The notes below the pieces were generated by a model. The model worked only from the letters and a program-made list of their open reading frames with translations, was not told the origin of the DNA and searched no databases. 33,984 nt of DNA from Tannerellaceae bacterium (GTDB taxonomy: Bacteria > Bacteroidota > Bacteroidia > Bacteroidales > Tannerellaceae), in the NCBI GenBank assembly GCA_031274415.1, contig JAISQD010000069.1, positions 1 to 33,984 on the forward strand, written 5' to 3'. The position numbers were made by a program, and so were the translations under genes. Positions 7,759-16,795 of the stretch are shown in pieces. Each line of letters begins with the position of its first letter. Position 1 is the stretch's first letter.

Positions 7759-9222
7759 ATGCACATATCAGAAAAAGTAAGCGGAAAAATGAGTTCATAC
7801 AGATGGGTTATTTGTGCTATGCTCTTTTTTGCTACCACGATTAATTATTTAGACCGTCAGGTGTTATCGCTCACATGGCCGAGTTTTATCGGGCCTGAGT
7901 TCCATTGGACAAATGAAAATTATGGCGATATTACGGCCTGGTTTTCCATCTTTTATGCGCTCTGCATGTTGTTTGCCGGACGTTTAGTCGATTGGTTGGA
8001 CACGAAGAAAGGATTCTTGTGGGCCATCGGTATATGGTCGATAGGCGCTTGCCTGCATGCGTTTTGCGGCATTGCCACTTCCGGCATCGTTGCCGGCGAA
8101 TGGTTGACGGGTTTTGAAGGGGCGCGTGACATTCTTTCGCATGTAGAAAACGGCGCTTTGATTACTTCGGTGAGCGTCACGCTATTTATTTGCGCCCGTT
8201 TGGTGCTGGCGTTGGGCGAAGCCGGTAATTTCCCTGCGGCTATCAAGGCAACGGCCGAATACTTCCCCAAGAAAGACCGGGCATTCTCTACCAGTATCTT
8301 TAATTCAGGTGCTACCATAGGCGCTATGATTGCTCCCGCCTGTATTCTTTATATCGCGGCGGCATGGGGATGGGAGGCCTCTTTCATCATCATCGGCCTC
8401 CTTGGTTTCATCTGGATGGGATTCTGGGTCTTCCTCTACAAAAAGCCGGAAGTGAATCCCAAGGTCAACCGGGCCGAACTCACCTATATCCTGCAAGATA
8501 AAGACCCGGGAGTGGGTGAAAACGCAGCAGACGGCACCCCGGCGGGGCCGGCAAAAAAGATATCCTTCCTGGATTGTTTCAAGTTCAAACAGACTTGGGC
8601 TTTCGCGGTTGGGAAGTTTATGACGGACGGTGTGTGGTGGTTTTACCTCTTCTGGATGCCCAAATACTTAGAATCCGTATACAATCTGAAGGGGACAGAC
8701 CAGGTGCTTCCCCTGACAGTCCTTTATACCGTAGTCATGCTGTCGATCATTGGCGGTTGGCTACCCTCTTATTTCATCGACAAGAAAAAGATGAATCCCT
8801 ACGCGGGACGAATGAAGGCGATGCTGATTTTTGCCTTTTTCCCGTTGCTGGCATTGCTGGCTCAGCCGTTTGGCAGTTATTCCTACTGGCTGCCGGTCGT
8901 TATCATTGGTATTGCGGGAGCTGCGCACCAGGCGTGGTCGGCCAATATCTTTTCTACTGTCGGCGACATGTTTCCCAAATCCACGATTGCCACCATCACC
9001 GGCATTGGCGGTATGGCCGGCGGATTAGGCTCTTTTATTATTCAGAAGGGAGCGGGGACGCTGTTCGATTTTTCCGGTAAAACCGGGATGCTGTTTATGG
9101 GTTTCAAAGGCGAGGAGGCCGGCTATTTCATTATCTTTTCGATCTGCGCCGTCTCTTATCTGATAGGGTGGTGTATCATGAAAAGTTTAGTCCCCCGCTA
9201 CAGGCCGATAGTTCTCACTTGA
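7759..9222 (+). CDS. MFS transporter, anion:cation symporter (hexuronate-like) family
   Basis: This 487-residue membrane protein is built from about 12 hydrophobic helices with a charged central loop near residues 230-270. The first helix carries [15 protein letters not shown], and helices four to five carry [24 protein letters not shown]. Both match the ACS branch of the major facilitator superfamily (ExuT/GudP relatives), which usually import sugar acids such as hexuronates with protons. The true substrate cannot be read from sequence. The frame is open from 7702, but the promoter at 7701-7731 excludes that start. ATG 7759 (MHISEK) is chosen, and ATG 7789 (MSSYRW) is an alternative. Confidence 0.88.
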   Translation: MHISEKVSGKMSSYRWVICAMLFFATTINYLDRQVLSLTWPSFIGPEFHWTNENYGDITAWFSIFYALCMLFAGRLVDWLDTKKGFLWAIGIWSIGACLHAFCGIATSGIVAGEWLTGFEGARDILSHVENGALITSVSVTLFICARLVLALGEAGNFPAAIKATAEYFPKKDRAFSTSIFNSGATIGAMIAPACILYIAAAWGWEASFIIIGLLGFIWMGFWVFLYKKPEVNPKVNRAELTYILQDKDPGVGENAADGTPAGPAKKISFLDCFKFKQTWAFAVGKFMTDGVWWFYLFWMPKYLESVYNLKGTDQVLPLTVLYTVVMLSIIGGWLPSYFIDKKKMNPYAGRMKAMLIFAFFPLLALLAQPFGSYSYWLPVVIIGIAGAAHQAWSANIFSTVGDMFPKSTIATITGIGGMAGGLGSFIIQKGAGTLFDFSGKTGMLFMGFKGEEAGYFIIFSICAVSYLIGWCIMKSLVPRYRPIVLT

Positions 9223-9228
9223 AAATCG

Positions 9229-9236
9229 TATCTTTG
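9229..9236 (+). promoter_or_regulatory. -7 element upstream of hisS
   Basis: TATCTTTG matches TAnnTTTG and lies in the 40-base spacer after the MFS gene. No clear TTTG is seen at the -33 position. Confidence 0.45.
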
Positions 9237-9262
9237 CCGTTCAAATTAAAAAACGATTGATC

Positions 9263-10627
9263 ATGCAGAAACCATCCATTCCGAAAGGGACAAGGGATTT
9301 TTCGCCTGAAGAGATGGCGAAACGGAACTATATCTTCGATACGATCCGCGACGTCTATCATCTTTATGGCTTTCAGCAGATAGAAACGCCGGCCATGGAG
9401 AATCTTTCCACCTTGATGGGGAAATACGGCGAAGAGGGTGACAAACTTCTTTTCAAGATATTAAATTCCGGCGACTGTTTTGCCGGCATCTCCGACGGGG
9501 AATTGTTGGAACGTCATGCCGTGAAATTTGCCGTGAAAGCGTGTGAGAAAGGGTTGCGGTATGATTTGACCGTTCCTTTCGCCCGTTATGTCGTGCAACA
9601 CCGGAATGAGATCAACTTCCCGTTCAAACGCTATCAGATACAGCCCGTATGGCGTGCCGACCGTCCGCAGAAAGGGCGTTACCGCGAGTTTTACCAGTGC
9701 GATGGAGACGTCATCGGTTCGGATTCACTCATGAATGAAGTGGAATTGGTGCTGATTATGGATGAGGTGTTCCGCCGGTTGGGTATCCGGGTGAGTATTA
9801 AAATAAACAACCGTAAAATTCTTTCCGGCATTGCCGAGATCATCAACGAGCCGGAAAAGATTGTCGATATCACCGTTGCTATTGATAAATTAGACAAGAC
9901 GGATTTGGCGGACGTCAATGAAGAGCTTCGCTCGAAAGGGCTGTCGGAAGAGGCGATCGGTCGGCTTCAACCGATCCTGCTTCTTCGCGGGACGAACAGC
10001 GAAAAGATCACGGAACTCCGGCGGGTGTTCGCCTCTTCCGAAACAGGGCTGAAAGGCGTGGATGAGCTGACGTTTATCTTAGACAGGCTGGGCTGCACCG
10101 GACTACAGGCCGGTTTGGAGTTAGACCTTACGCTGGCGCGCGGGTTGCATTATTATACGGGGACAATCTTTGAAGTCAAGGCGTTGGATGTCCGGATAGG
10201 CAGTATTACGGGCGGCGGGCGGTATGACAATCTGACCGGCGTTTTCGGACTGGATGGCATTTCCGGTGTCGGTATCTCTTTTGGTGCAGACCGTATCTTC
10301 GATGTGTTGAACCAGTTGGAACTGTATCCGGCCGGTTCGCTGTCGACTACCCAACTGTTGTTTGTCAACTTCGGATCGAAGGAAGAGGAGTATGTGCTGC
10401 CCCTGCTGGCCAAGATACGTGCGGCCGGTATCCGGACAGAACTTTACCCTGAAGCGGCCAAGATCAAAAAGCAGATGGGCTATGCGAATGCCAAGCAGAT
10501 TCCTTTTGTCGCTATGGCCGGCGAGGATGAAATGGCGGAGGGAAAAATCAATTTAAAAAATATGCTGACCGGCGAACAGTTTCCGGTCACGCCGGACGAA
10601 TTGATCCATACGTTGATGAAAGTATAA
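9263..10627 (+). CDS. hisS: Histidyl-tRNA synthetase
   Basis: This class II synthetase charges tRNA-His. The N-terminus [16 protein letters not shown], the motif 2 region [14 protein letters not shown] and the histidine-binding signature [14 protein letters not shown] are all clear. A C-terminal anticodon-binding domain follows. The protein has 454 residues. The frame also allows a TTG start at 9257, but the ATG at 9263 gives the usual [13 protein letters not shown] start. The GH30 gene begins 19 bases downstream, so the two may share a transcript. Confidence 0.97.
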   Translation: MQKPSIPKGTRDFSPEEMAKRNYIFDTIRDVYHLYGFQQIETPAMENLSTLMGKYGEEGDKLLFKILNSGDCFAGISDGELLERHAVKFAVKACEKGLRYDLTVPFARYVVQHRNEINFPFKRYQIQPVWRADRPQKGRYREFYQCDGDVIGSDSLMNEVELVLIMDEVFRRLGIRVSIKINNRKILSGIAEIINEPEKIVDITVAIDKLDKTDLADVNEELRSKGLSEEAIGRLQPILLLRGTNSEKITELRRVFASSETGLKGVDELTFILDRLGCTGLQAGLELDLTLARGLHYYTGTIFEVKALDVRIGSITGGGRYDNLTGVFGLDGISGVGISFGADRIFDVLNQLELYPAGSLSTTQLLFVNFGSKEEEYVLPLLAKIRAAGIRTELYPEAAKIKKQMGYANAKQIPFVAMAGEDEMAEGKINLKNMLTGEQFPVTPDELIHTLMKV

Positions 10628-10646
10628 TCTATATAAATTTTCTATT

Positions 10647-12089
10647 ATGATGAAGTCATATATCATGTTACATGCCATTTTGATTGTGAGCGCCGGTATT
10701 TCTTCCTGCTCGTTTCAGCCGCGGGCTGAATGGGTGATGACAACGGAGGTTGCACCTTGGGAAAAACAGGAACCTCTTTTAGCTGCTCAGGCGGATGCCG
10801 CCTCGCAGGTGGATGTGGTCATAGAGACGGACGGTAAGCAGCAGCAGATAGATGGTTTCGGTGCCTGTTTCAATGAGTTGGGATGGCTCTCTTTGAGCAA
10901 ATTGGAACCTGCTGTCCGCGAAGAGATCATGGAAGAGCTGTTCTTTCCCGGATCAGGTGCGAATTTTACTGTTTGCCGTATGCCGGTAGGGGCGAATGAT
11001 TTTTCCCGCGACTGGTATTCATACGACGAAACGGACGGTGATTTCGGCATGGCGCATTTTACCATTGCCAACGACCTGCAAACGCTTGTCCCTTTCATCA
11101 GGAATGCAAAAAAATACCGGCCGGACTTACGTCTTTGGGCATCCCCCTGGTCTCCGCCTTCGTGGATGAAATACAACAAACATTATGCTTCGGCTTATAC
11201 GGGCGCGGATGTGGATGAGAAATACCGCAATGGCCTTCCGGCCGATAGAATCGGGCGTGAAGGGACAGACATGTTTATCCAGGATTCCCTTTATCTGCAG
11301 GCGTATGCCCTTTATTTCTCCCGGTTTATATCCGCTTACAGGGAACAGGGGATTGATATCTTTGCCGTTATGCCGCAGAATGAGTTCAATTCGGCACAGA
11401 TATTCCCCAGTTGTTGCTGGACGGCCACATCGCTGTCCCGTTTTATCGGGAACTATCTGGGGCCTGCCATGGAAAAGGAAAAGGTGGATATCCTGTTCGG
11501 CACGATGGAGCGGGAAAATGAAGCATTGGTCGATACGGTATTGCAGGATCCCGATTGTAGCCGGTATGTGAAAGGCGTTGGCTTTCAGTGGGCTGGAAAA
11601 GGGGCTATTCCCGGTATCCATGCCCGTTATCCGGATATGAAATTATATCAGACGGAACAGGAGTGCGGCGACGGGAGGAATAGCTGGCCGAGCGCCATGT
11701 ATTCTTGGAATCTGATGCGTCACTATCTGGAAAATGGTGTATCCGCCTATCTGTACTGGAATATTGCGTTGGACAAGGGTGGAATCAGCCGGTGGGGATG
11801 GGCGCAGAACTCATTGGTGGTTGTTGATCCAGATACCCGTTCGTTTCGTTATACATATGAATATTATGTCATGAAACATGTCAGTCATTATGTACAGCCC
11901 GGAGCCTGGCGTCTGGAAACAAAAGGCGAATATGCCAACCTGCTCTCTTTCCGGAATCCGGATAAAAGTGTAGTCGTTGTGCTGGCTAACGAAAGCCGTG
12001 AAGACCGCTATATCACCGTCAGGGTGGATGGCCGGATATACCGTCCCTTTGTAAAAGCGCATGCGCTTGCCACATTAATGATTGAATAG
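10647..12089 (+). CDS. GH30-family glycoside hydrolase, lipoprotein
   Basis: This 480-residue secreted glycosidase belongs to glycoside hydrolase family 30, which includes glucosylceramidases and other beta-glycosidases. A signal peptide ends in the lipobox ISSC with C21, so it is probably membrane anchored. The catalytic domain opens with IDGFGACFNELGW (68-80). The expected acid/base is E246 in MPQNEFNSA, and the likely nucleophile is E337 in YQTEQECG. A C-terminal beta domain ends the protein, with SVVVVLANESREDRYITV. Substrate could be beta-glucosides or beta-xylosides; no SusC/SusD genes are adjacent to help. Its place 19 bases behind hisS looks accidental rather than functional. Confidence 0.9.
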   Translation: MMKSYIMLHAILIVSAGISSCSFQPRAEWVMTTEVAPWEKQEPLLAAQADAASQVDVVIETDGKQQQIDGFGACFNELGWLSLSKLEPAVREEIMEELFFPGSGANFTVCRMPVGANDFSRDWYSYDETDGDFGMAHFTIANDLQTLVPFIRNAKKYRPDLRLWASPWSPPSWMKYNKHYASAYTGADVDEKYRNGLPADRIGREGTDMFIQDSLYLQAYALYFSRFISAYREQGIDIFAVMPQNEFNSAQIFPSCCWTATSLSRFIGNYLGPAMEKEKVDILFGTMERENEALVDTVLQDPDCSRYVKGVGFQWAGKGAIPGIHARYPDMKLYQTEQECGDGRNSWPSAMYSWNLMRHYLENGVSAYLYWNIALDKGGISRWGWAQNSLVVVDPDTRSFRYTYEYYVMKHVSHYVQPGAWRLETKGEYANLLSFRNPDKSVVVVLANESREDRYITVRVDGRIYRPFVKAHALATLMIE

Positions 12090-12144
12090 GGGCTGACAAA
12101 ACGTTCTGTTTGCTGTCAGGCATAGCGTCATCCTGTCAGTTTTA

Positions 12145-12178
12145 TCTCTTTGGCACAATATTCGTAAGTCTCTTTGGC
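12145..12178 (+). repeat. Direct repeat of TCTCTTTGGC upstream of groES
   Basis: The ten bases TCTCTTTGGC occur at 12145-12154 and again at 12169-12178, 24 bases apart, about 57 bases before the groES ATG. Neither copy is a proper TAnnTTTG element. They may be overlapping promoter parts or a heat-shock control site. No CIRCE-type inverted repeat was seen. Confidence 0.45.
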
Positions 12179-12234
12179 GAGATAAAATTAAATCAATTAT
12201 AATTATTTACGAATACATTAAAATATCAAAGAAA

Positions 12235-12504
12235 ATGAACATTAAGCCATTAGCAGATAGAGTGCTTATCAAGCCCGCTGCAGCAGAAGAAAAAACGGTT
12301 GGTGGAATCATTATTCCCGATTCGGCAAAAGAAAAGCCATTGAAAGGTGAAGTTGTTGCTGTAGGTAACGGAACTAAAGAGGAAGAAATGATTTTGAAAC
12401 CCGGGAATGTCGTATTGTATGGCAAGTATGCCGGAACGGAAATTGATCTCGACGGCGATCAGTATCTGATCATGCGCCAGTCGGATGTTTTAGCAATTAT
12501 CTAA
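12235..12504 (+). CDS. groES: Co-chaperonin GroES
   Basis: This 89-residue protein is the seven-membered lid of the GroEL folding chamber. It starts with [21 protein letters not shown], and the mobile loop with the hydrophobic GGIIIPD stretch lies at about residues 23-29. The groEL gene follows after 35 bases in the same orientation, the standard operon. Confidence 0.98.
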   Translation: MNIKPLADRVLIKPAAAEEKTVGGIIIPDSAKEKPLKGEVVAVGNGTKEEEMILKPGNVVLYGKYAGTEIDLDGDQYLIMRQSDVLAII

Positions 12505-12539
12505 TCGTTTTTAAGAACTAATAAACACATAATAGAATT

Positions 12540-14177
12540 ATGGCAAAAGAAATTAAATTCAATCTGGAAGCCCGCGACTTGCTTAAAAAAGGCGTGGATG
12601 AGTTGACCAATGCAGTTAAAATAACGCTTGGTCCGAAGGGTCGTAACGTGATTATTGAAAAGAAATTCGGTGCCCCTCAAATCACGAAAGACGGTGTAAC
12701 GGTTGCAAAAGAGATCGAATTAAGCTCTCCTTTTGAAAACATGGGCGCCCAATTAGTCAAAGAGGTGGCCTCCAAAACGAACGACAATGCCGGCGACGGT
12801 ACGACTACCGCTACCGTATTGGCACAGTCTATTATCGGCGTAGGGTTGAAGAATGTGACTGCCGGCGCCAACCCGATGGATCTCAAACGGGGTATTGATA
12901 AGGCGGTTGCCAAGGTGGTTGAACATTTGGCGTCTCAGGCTGAAGAGGTCGGCGACAGTCTTGACAAGATTGAAAATGTAGCTAAGATTTCCGCTAATGG
13001 AGACGAAAGTATCGGTAAACTGATTGCCGAAGCGATGAAGAAAGTAAAAACGGAAGGCGTCATCACTGTTGAAGAGGCCAAAGGTACTGAAACGACCGTA
13101 GAAGTGGTTGAAGGGATGCAGTTTGACCGCGGATATATTTCTCCCTATTTCGTCACGAATACGGAGAAGATGGAAGCGCAGATGGAAAATCCGTATATCC
13201 TGATTTATGACAAAAAGATCTCTGTATTGAAAGAGCTGCTTCCGATACTGGAACAAACCGTACAAACCGGACGCCCGCTGCTGATCATTGCAGAAGACAT
13301 TGATAGCGAAGCGCTGGCTACATTGGTTGTCAACCGTCTGCGCGGCTCGTTGAAGATATGTGCCGTAAAAGCTCCTGGCTTTGGCGACCGCCGGAAAGCG
13401 ATGCTGGAAGATATCGCTATCCTGACCGGTGGAACGGTGATCTCCGAAGAGACCGGCATGAAGCTGGAAGGCGCAACGATGGATATGTTGGGTACGGCTG
13501 AAAAGATCACCGTCAACAAAGACAATACCACCATCGTAAACGGCGCAGGCGACAAGGCGGAAATCCAAGGCCGTATCGCCCAGCTCAAGTCGCAGATTGA
13601 AACGACAACGTCGGACTATGACAAAGAAAAACTGCAGGAACGTCTGGCCAAGATGGCAGGTGGCGTGGCTGTTCTTTACGTCGGCGCACCATCCGAAGTG
13701 GAAATGAAAGAGAAGAAAGACCGTGTCGATGACGCGTTAAGCGCCACACGTGCTGCCATTGAAGAGGGGACGGTTCCCGGAGGTGGCGTCGCTTACATCC
13801 GTGCCATTGAAGCTTTGGAAGGATTGAAAGGCGAAAACGAAGACGAAACGACAGGTATTGAAATCATTAAACGGGCGATTGAAGAACCGCTTCGTCAAAT
13901 CGTTGCCAATGCCGGTAAAGAGGGCGCGGTTGTCGTTCAGAAAGTAAAAGAGGGAAAAGGCGATTACGGCTATAACGCCCGTACGGATGTCTATGAAAAC
14001 CTGTGTAAGACAGGGGTGATTGACCCGGCGAAAGTAACGCGTGTCGCATTGGAAAATGCAGCCTCTATTGCAGGTATGTTCCTGACGACAGAATGTGTAA
14101 TCGTTGAAAAGAAAGAAGAAAATGCTCCTGCCATGCCAATGAATCCAGGTATGGGTGGAATGGGCGGAATGATGTAA
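12540..14177 (+). CDS. groEL: Chaperonin GroEL
   Basis: This 60-kDa chaperonin forms the double ring that folds proteins with ATP. The ATP-site motif [13 protein letters not shown] is at about residues 84-97, and the conserved [15 protein letters not shown] is near 410. The tail ends in the usual glycine-methionine repeat (GMGGMGGMM). The length of 545 residues is normal. The unit is closed by a strong terminator 25 bases downstream. Confidence 0.99.
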   Translation: MAKEIKFNLEARDLLKKGVDELTNAVKITLGPKGRNVIIEKKFGAPQITKDGVTVAKEIELSSPFENMGAQLVKEVASKTNDNAGDGTTTATVLAQSIIGVGLKNVTAGANPMDLKRGIDKAVAKVVEHLASQAEEVGDSLDKIENVAKISANGDESIGKLIAEAMKKVKTEGVITVEEAKGTETTVEVVEGMQFDRGYISPYFVTNTEKMEAQMENPYILIYDKKISVLKELLPILEQTVQTGRPLLIIAEDIDSEALATLVVNRLRGSLKICAVKAPGFGDRRKAMLEDIAILTGGTVISEETGMKLEGATMDMLGTAEKITVNKDNTTIVNGAGDKAEIQGRIAQLKSQIETTTSDYDKEKLQERLAKMAGGVAVLYVGAPSEVEMKEKKDRVDDALSATRAAIEEGTVPGGGVAYIRAIEALEGLKGENEDETTGIEIIKRAIEEPLRQIVANAGKEGAVVVQKVKEGKGDYGYNARTDVYENLCKTGVIDPAKVTRVALENAASIAGMFLTTECVIVEKKEENAPAMPMNPGMGGMGGMM

Positions 14178-14202
14178 TTTGTTCTGTCCTGCATAAAGGA
14201 GA

Positions 14203-14233
14203 AGGCGTTCCGGAAAGGGGCGCCTCTTTTTTT
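14203..14233 (+). terminator. Intrinsic terminator of groES-groEL
   Basis: AGGCGTTCC (14203-14211) pairs with GGGGCGCCT (14217-14225) through nine pairs, two of them T-G, around a GGAAA loop. Seven T follow at 14227-14233. It lies between groEL and the convergent zinc transporter gene. Confidence 0.85.
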
Positions 14234-14243
14234 ATCCCTGTTA

Positions 14244-15041
14244 TTAAATGAACAGAAACAGGCTGGCTGCCATAACAACCATTCCGGCGACTAATCCGAT
14301 CATCGACAAATGGTGTTTTCCATATTTCTGCGCACTGGGAAGCAGTTCATCCATCGAGATAAAGACCATAATACCTGAGACAGCCGCCAAGATCAGCCCA
14401 TTGATAGAACCTGTCCAGAAAGGCATTAAGACAAGAAAACCCACTAACGCACCCACCGGTTCGGCCATGCCGGAAAGGAAAGAGAGCCAAAACGCTTTTT
14501 TCTTTTTGCCGGTCGCCTGATAAATGGGAACAGATACGGCGATTCCTTCCGGGATATTGTGGATAGCGATGGCAAAGGTAATAGGGAGCGCAATCTCCAT
14601 GCTGTTGAGCGCAGATGTAAATGTGGCGATCCCTTCCGGGAAATTATGGATACCGATAGAAAGGGCGATAAGCAACCCTGTCTTTTTCAGTCCTGCCTGT
14701 TTTTTGTCCAATTCTTCCACGTTTTGTATCTCATGTGGATTCTTGTCTTCGGGTATCATAAAGTCGATCAGGTTAATCAGTCCCATCCCTCCAAAGAAGG
14801 CGAACAACATGTACAGCATACCCCAGTGTTGTCCGTAATATCCTGTCAGGTTCTCTTTTGCCTGAGGCATCATCTCCATAAAAGAGACATAAATCATCAC
14901 TCCGGCCGAGAATCCCAATGCAGTGGATAGGAACTTGGTATTGGTGTGTTTGGTAAAAAAAGCCATGACACTCCCTATACCGGTTGATAAACCGGCGATC
15001 ATCGTTAAACCAAATGCCACTAATATTGTCTGAAGTTCCAT
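14244..15041 (-). CDS. zupT: ZIP-family zinc transporter (ZupT-like)
   Basis: This 265-residue protein has about eight transmembrane helices and imports zinc and possibly other divalent metals. The two metal-binding signatures of the family are intact: H132-NFPE136 in helix four and H161-NIPE165 in helix five. A cytoplasmic loop with charged residues lies between helices three and four (about 98-120). The gene is divergent from a sigma factor gene at 15109; the spacer is short (67 bases) and holds its -7 element. Confidence 0.92.
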   Translation of the reverse strand: MELQTILVAFGLTMIAGLSTGIGSVMAFFTKHTNTKFLSTALGFSAGVMIYVSFMEMMPQAKENLTGYYGQHWGMLYMLFAFFGGMGLINLIDFMIPEDKNPHEIQNVEELDKKQAGLKKTGLLIALSIGIHNFPEGIATFTSALNSMEIALPITFAIAIHNIPEGIAVSVPIYQATGKKKKAFWLSFLSGMAEPVGALVGFLVLMPFWTGSINGLILAAVSGIMVFISMDELLPSAQKYGKHHLSMIGLVAGMVVMAASLFLFI

Positions 15042-15064
15042 AATAAAACAATTTATTTCGGAAA

Positions 15065-15072
15065 CAAAAGTA
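15065..15072 (-). promoter_or_regulatory. -7 element upstream of zupT
   Basis: TACTTTTG on the minus strand matches TAnnTTTG and lies 23 bases before the zupT ATG. The -33 match is poor. On the plus strand only TATATTTA (15085-15092) is seen for the divergent sigma factor gene. Confidence 0.45.
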
Positions 15073-15108
15073 AAAAGTTTTTTATATATTTACGGCAAAA
15101 CAGAAAGG

Positions 15109-15660
15109 ATGCAACGATATATCGAAGATGAAATTGTAGCACAACTACGTAACCCTGATGAACAGAGAGATGCATTCGCTCAGGTTGTAAACGTATATGG
15201 TGAGAAATTATACTGGCAAATACGGAAAATGGTATTGAATCATGATGATGCGAATGACCTGTTACAGAATACATTCCTGAAGGCATGGACAAATATTGAC
15301 TATTTTCGCGGGGAGGCTAAATTGTCGACATGGTTGTATAAGATTGCCGTCAATGAATGTATCACTTTCTTAAACCGGCAACGTTCTATGCATCATGTAT
15401 CGGTTGATGATACAGATCTGTTTTTACTTGAACGGTTGAAGGGGGATGACTATTTTGACGGAGACGGTGCACAGGCAAAATTGCAGCAGGCCATCCTGAT
15501 GCTGCCGGAAAAGCAACGGCTTGTGTTTAACATGAAATATTTTGACGACATGAAATATGAAGAGATATCGGAAATAGTCGGAACATCCGTCGGAGCGTTG
15601 AAAGCATCGTATCATCATGCCGTGAAAAAGGTAGAGGAGTTTTTAACAAGAGATAGTTAA
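15109..15660 (+). CDS. RNA polymerase sigma factor, ECF type
   Basis: This 183-residue protein has a sigma-2 domain at about 22-95 (ANDLLQNTFLKAWTNIDYFRGEAKLSTWLYKIAVNECI) and a sigma-4 domain at about 120-178 (LPEKQRLVFNMKYFDDMKYEEISEIVGTSVGALKASYHHAV). It differs from the sigma factor at 272 and resembles the stress-type SigW/RpoE group. The next two genes encode a one-helix membrane protein and a periplasmic Spy-like protein in the same direction, so it probably controls an envelope response held in check by the membrane protein. Confidence 0.93.
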   Translation: MQRYIEDEIVAQLRNPDEQRDAFAQVVNVYGEKLYWQIRKMVLNHDDANDLLQNTFLKAWTNIDYFRGEAKLSTWLYKIAVNECITFLNRQRSMHHVSVDDTDLFLLERLKGDDYFDGDGAQAKLQQAILMLPEKQRLVFNMKYFDDMKYEEISEIVGTSVGALKASYHHAVKKVEEFLTRDS

Positions 15661-15707
15661 ACCTTTTGGTAGATAATCGGTCAAAAGCATATAAAAAGAC
15701 ACAAAAT

Positions 15708-16100
15708 ATGAAAAAAGAATCAAATAATCTGGTGCACATGAAAGGAAAGAATCCTTTTACCGTACCTGACGGATATATGGAAGGGTTGACCTCCCGGATC
15801 ATGACCCGGCTTCCTGAGAAAACGCATCAGGAAGCGGTGAAGGTTACCTTTATGGATCGTGTTCGTCCGTGGATATATATGGCAGCCGTTTTTGCCGGTT
15901 TGGGATTGTTCTTTAAAATCTTTCTGGCGACAGATGATCAAGGTGGAGATGTAAAGACCGATTCACTTTTTGTTCAAACAATGATCTCTTCCGACACGTT
16001 TTCCTCCATGCAAGCGGGGGAAAATGAAGAGTATTTGGAATATCTCGAATCCCAGTATACGGATTATATTTTAGCAGAAGAATTGGCCTATTACGAATAA
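15708..16100 (+). CDS. Putative anti-sigma-like membrane protein
   Basis: This 130-residue protein has a cytoplasmic N-terminal part with NPFTVPDGYMEGLTSRIMTRLPE (about 16-38). It has one transmembrane helix at about 52-70 (PWIYMAAVFAGLGLFFKIFLA) and an acidic C-terminal tail. The NPFTVPDGY motif is common in small Bacteroidota proteins encoded after ECF sigma factor genes. The position, 47 bases after the sigma gene, and the single membrane helix suggest an anti-sigma factor; no zinc-binding HxxxCxxC motif is visible, so this is inference. The frame opens further upstream at a TTG (15666), but ATG 15708 is the better start. Confidence 0.7.
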   Translation: MKKESNNLVHMKGKNPFTVPDGYMEGLTSRIMTRLPEKTHQEAVKVTFMDRVRPWIYMAAVFAGLGLFFKIFLATDDQGGDVKTDSLFVQTMISSDTFSSMQAGENEEYLEYLESQYTDYILAEELAYYE

Positions 16101-16148
16101 AATGGAAAAGAAATGAAGTTATTTGCATATTTTTGTGATATTTTTCGT

Positions 16149-16637
16149 ATGAATAAAATATATTTCATTACATTTGCTGCGGTTATGGCGTTATTCCCTG
16201 TTTCGTTACATGCGCAAAGGGGGAATGAGGATCATAAGTTTTTTGATAAAGAGACGTTTTTAATAAAAAGAAGTGCTTTTATTACAGCGGAATTAAGCCT
16301 TACACCGGAAGAAGCCGCAGTATTTATACCTCTTTTTGAGGAACTACAACAAAAGAAATTTGAGGCAGGTCAAAAATGTCGAAAGCTTTCAAAAGGATTA
16401 AAAACGGGTAAAGCTCCAACAGATGCAGCTTATACGGAGGTTATAGACGAATGTTTAAATGCCGGTATAAGGGAGATGGAGCTTGAGAAGGAATACTATA
16501 AAAAGTTTAAAAAAATTCTTTCGCCGGAAAAACTTTTTAAATGCAAGAATGCAGAACACAGGTTTGTACGGGAGTTTATGGGAGACCCTAAGACACGGGA
16601 TCCCAGAAACAAGAAAGAAGAAGATAAAGAAAAATAG
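16149..16637 (+). CDS. Periplasmic Spy/CpxP-like protein (hypothetical)
   Basis: This 162-residue protein has a signal peptide with likely cleavage after HAQ (about residue 23). The mature part is highly charged and helical, with LTPEEAAVFIPLFEE (about 51-65) resembling the LTxxQ signature of Spy/CpxP chaperones. A lysine-rich tail ends it. The frame opens at ATG 16113, but the start at 16149 gives a proper signal peptide. A TATTTTTG just upstream (16128-16135) may be a further promoter. As third gene behind the sigma factor it is a probable envelope-stress sensor or chaperone. The family assignment rests on motif and context only. Confidence 0.65.
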   Translation: MNKIYFITFAAVMALFPVSLHAQRGNEDHKFFDKETFLIKRSAFITAELSLTPEEAAVFIPLFEELQQKKFEAGQKCRKLSKGLKTGKAPTDAAYTEVIDECLNAGIREMELEKEYYKKFKKILSPEKLFKCKNAEHRFVREFMGDPKTRDPRNKKEEDKEK

Positions 16638-16697
16638 ACAAGATTATCATTATTTGTGTTTTTTGTTTAGATTTAGTTTTGGCGTTTAAGTTAAGGG

Positions 16698-16737
16698 AGG
16701 GGTGGCGACGTGATGTCGGTTCCCCTTTTGTTTTTTT
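16698..16737 (+). terminator. Terminator of the sigma / Spy-like module
   Basis: AGGGG (16698-16702) pairs with CCCCT (16722-16726). Inside, CGAC pairs with GTCG across a small internal loop. The right arm runs into TTTTGTTTTTTT. It lies 60 bases past the stop of the Spy-like gene. Confidence 0.65.
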
Positions 16738-16764
16738 GAGGCTGTTTTATTTCTTATTTTTTCT

Positions 16765-16772
16765 TATATTTG
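16765..16772 (+). promoter_or_regulatory. -7 element upstream of the Gfo/Idh/MocA gene
   Basis: TATATTTG matches TAnnTTTG and lies 23 bases before the ATG at 16796. No good TTTG is found at the -33 spacing. Confidence 0.5.
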
Positions 16773-16795
16773 CCGATAATTAAATTTATTATCAC

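Noticed and set aside
7759..12089. Sugar-acid utilisation cluster made of the MFS transporter and the GH30 glycosidase
   Set aside because: hisS lies between them, the substrates are not known to match, and each part has its own signals.
12090..12234. CIRCE-type operator before groES
   Set aside because: No TTAGCACTC inverted repeat with a nine-base spacer is present.
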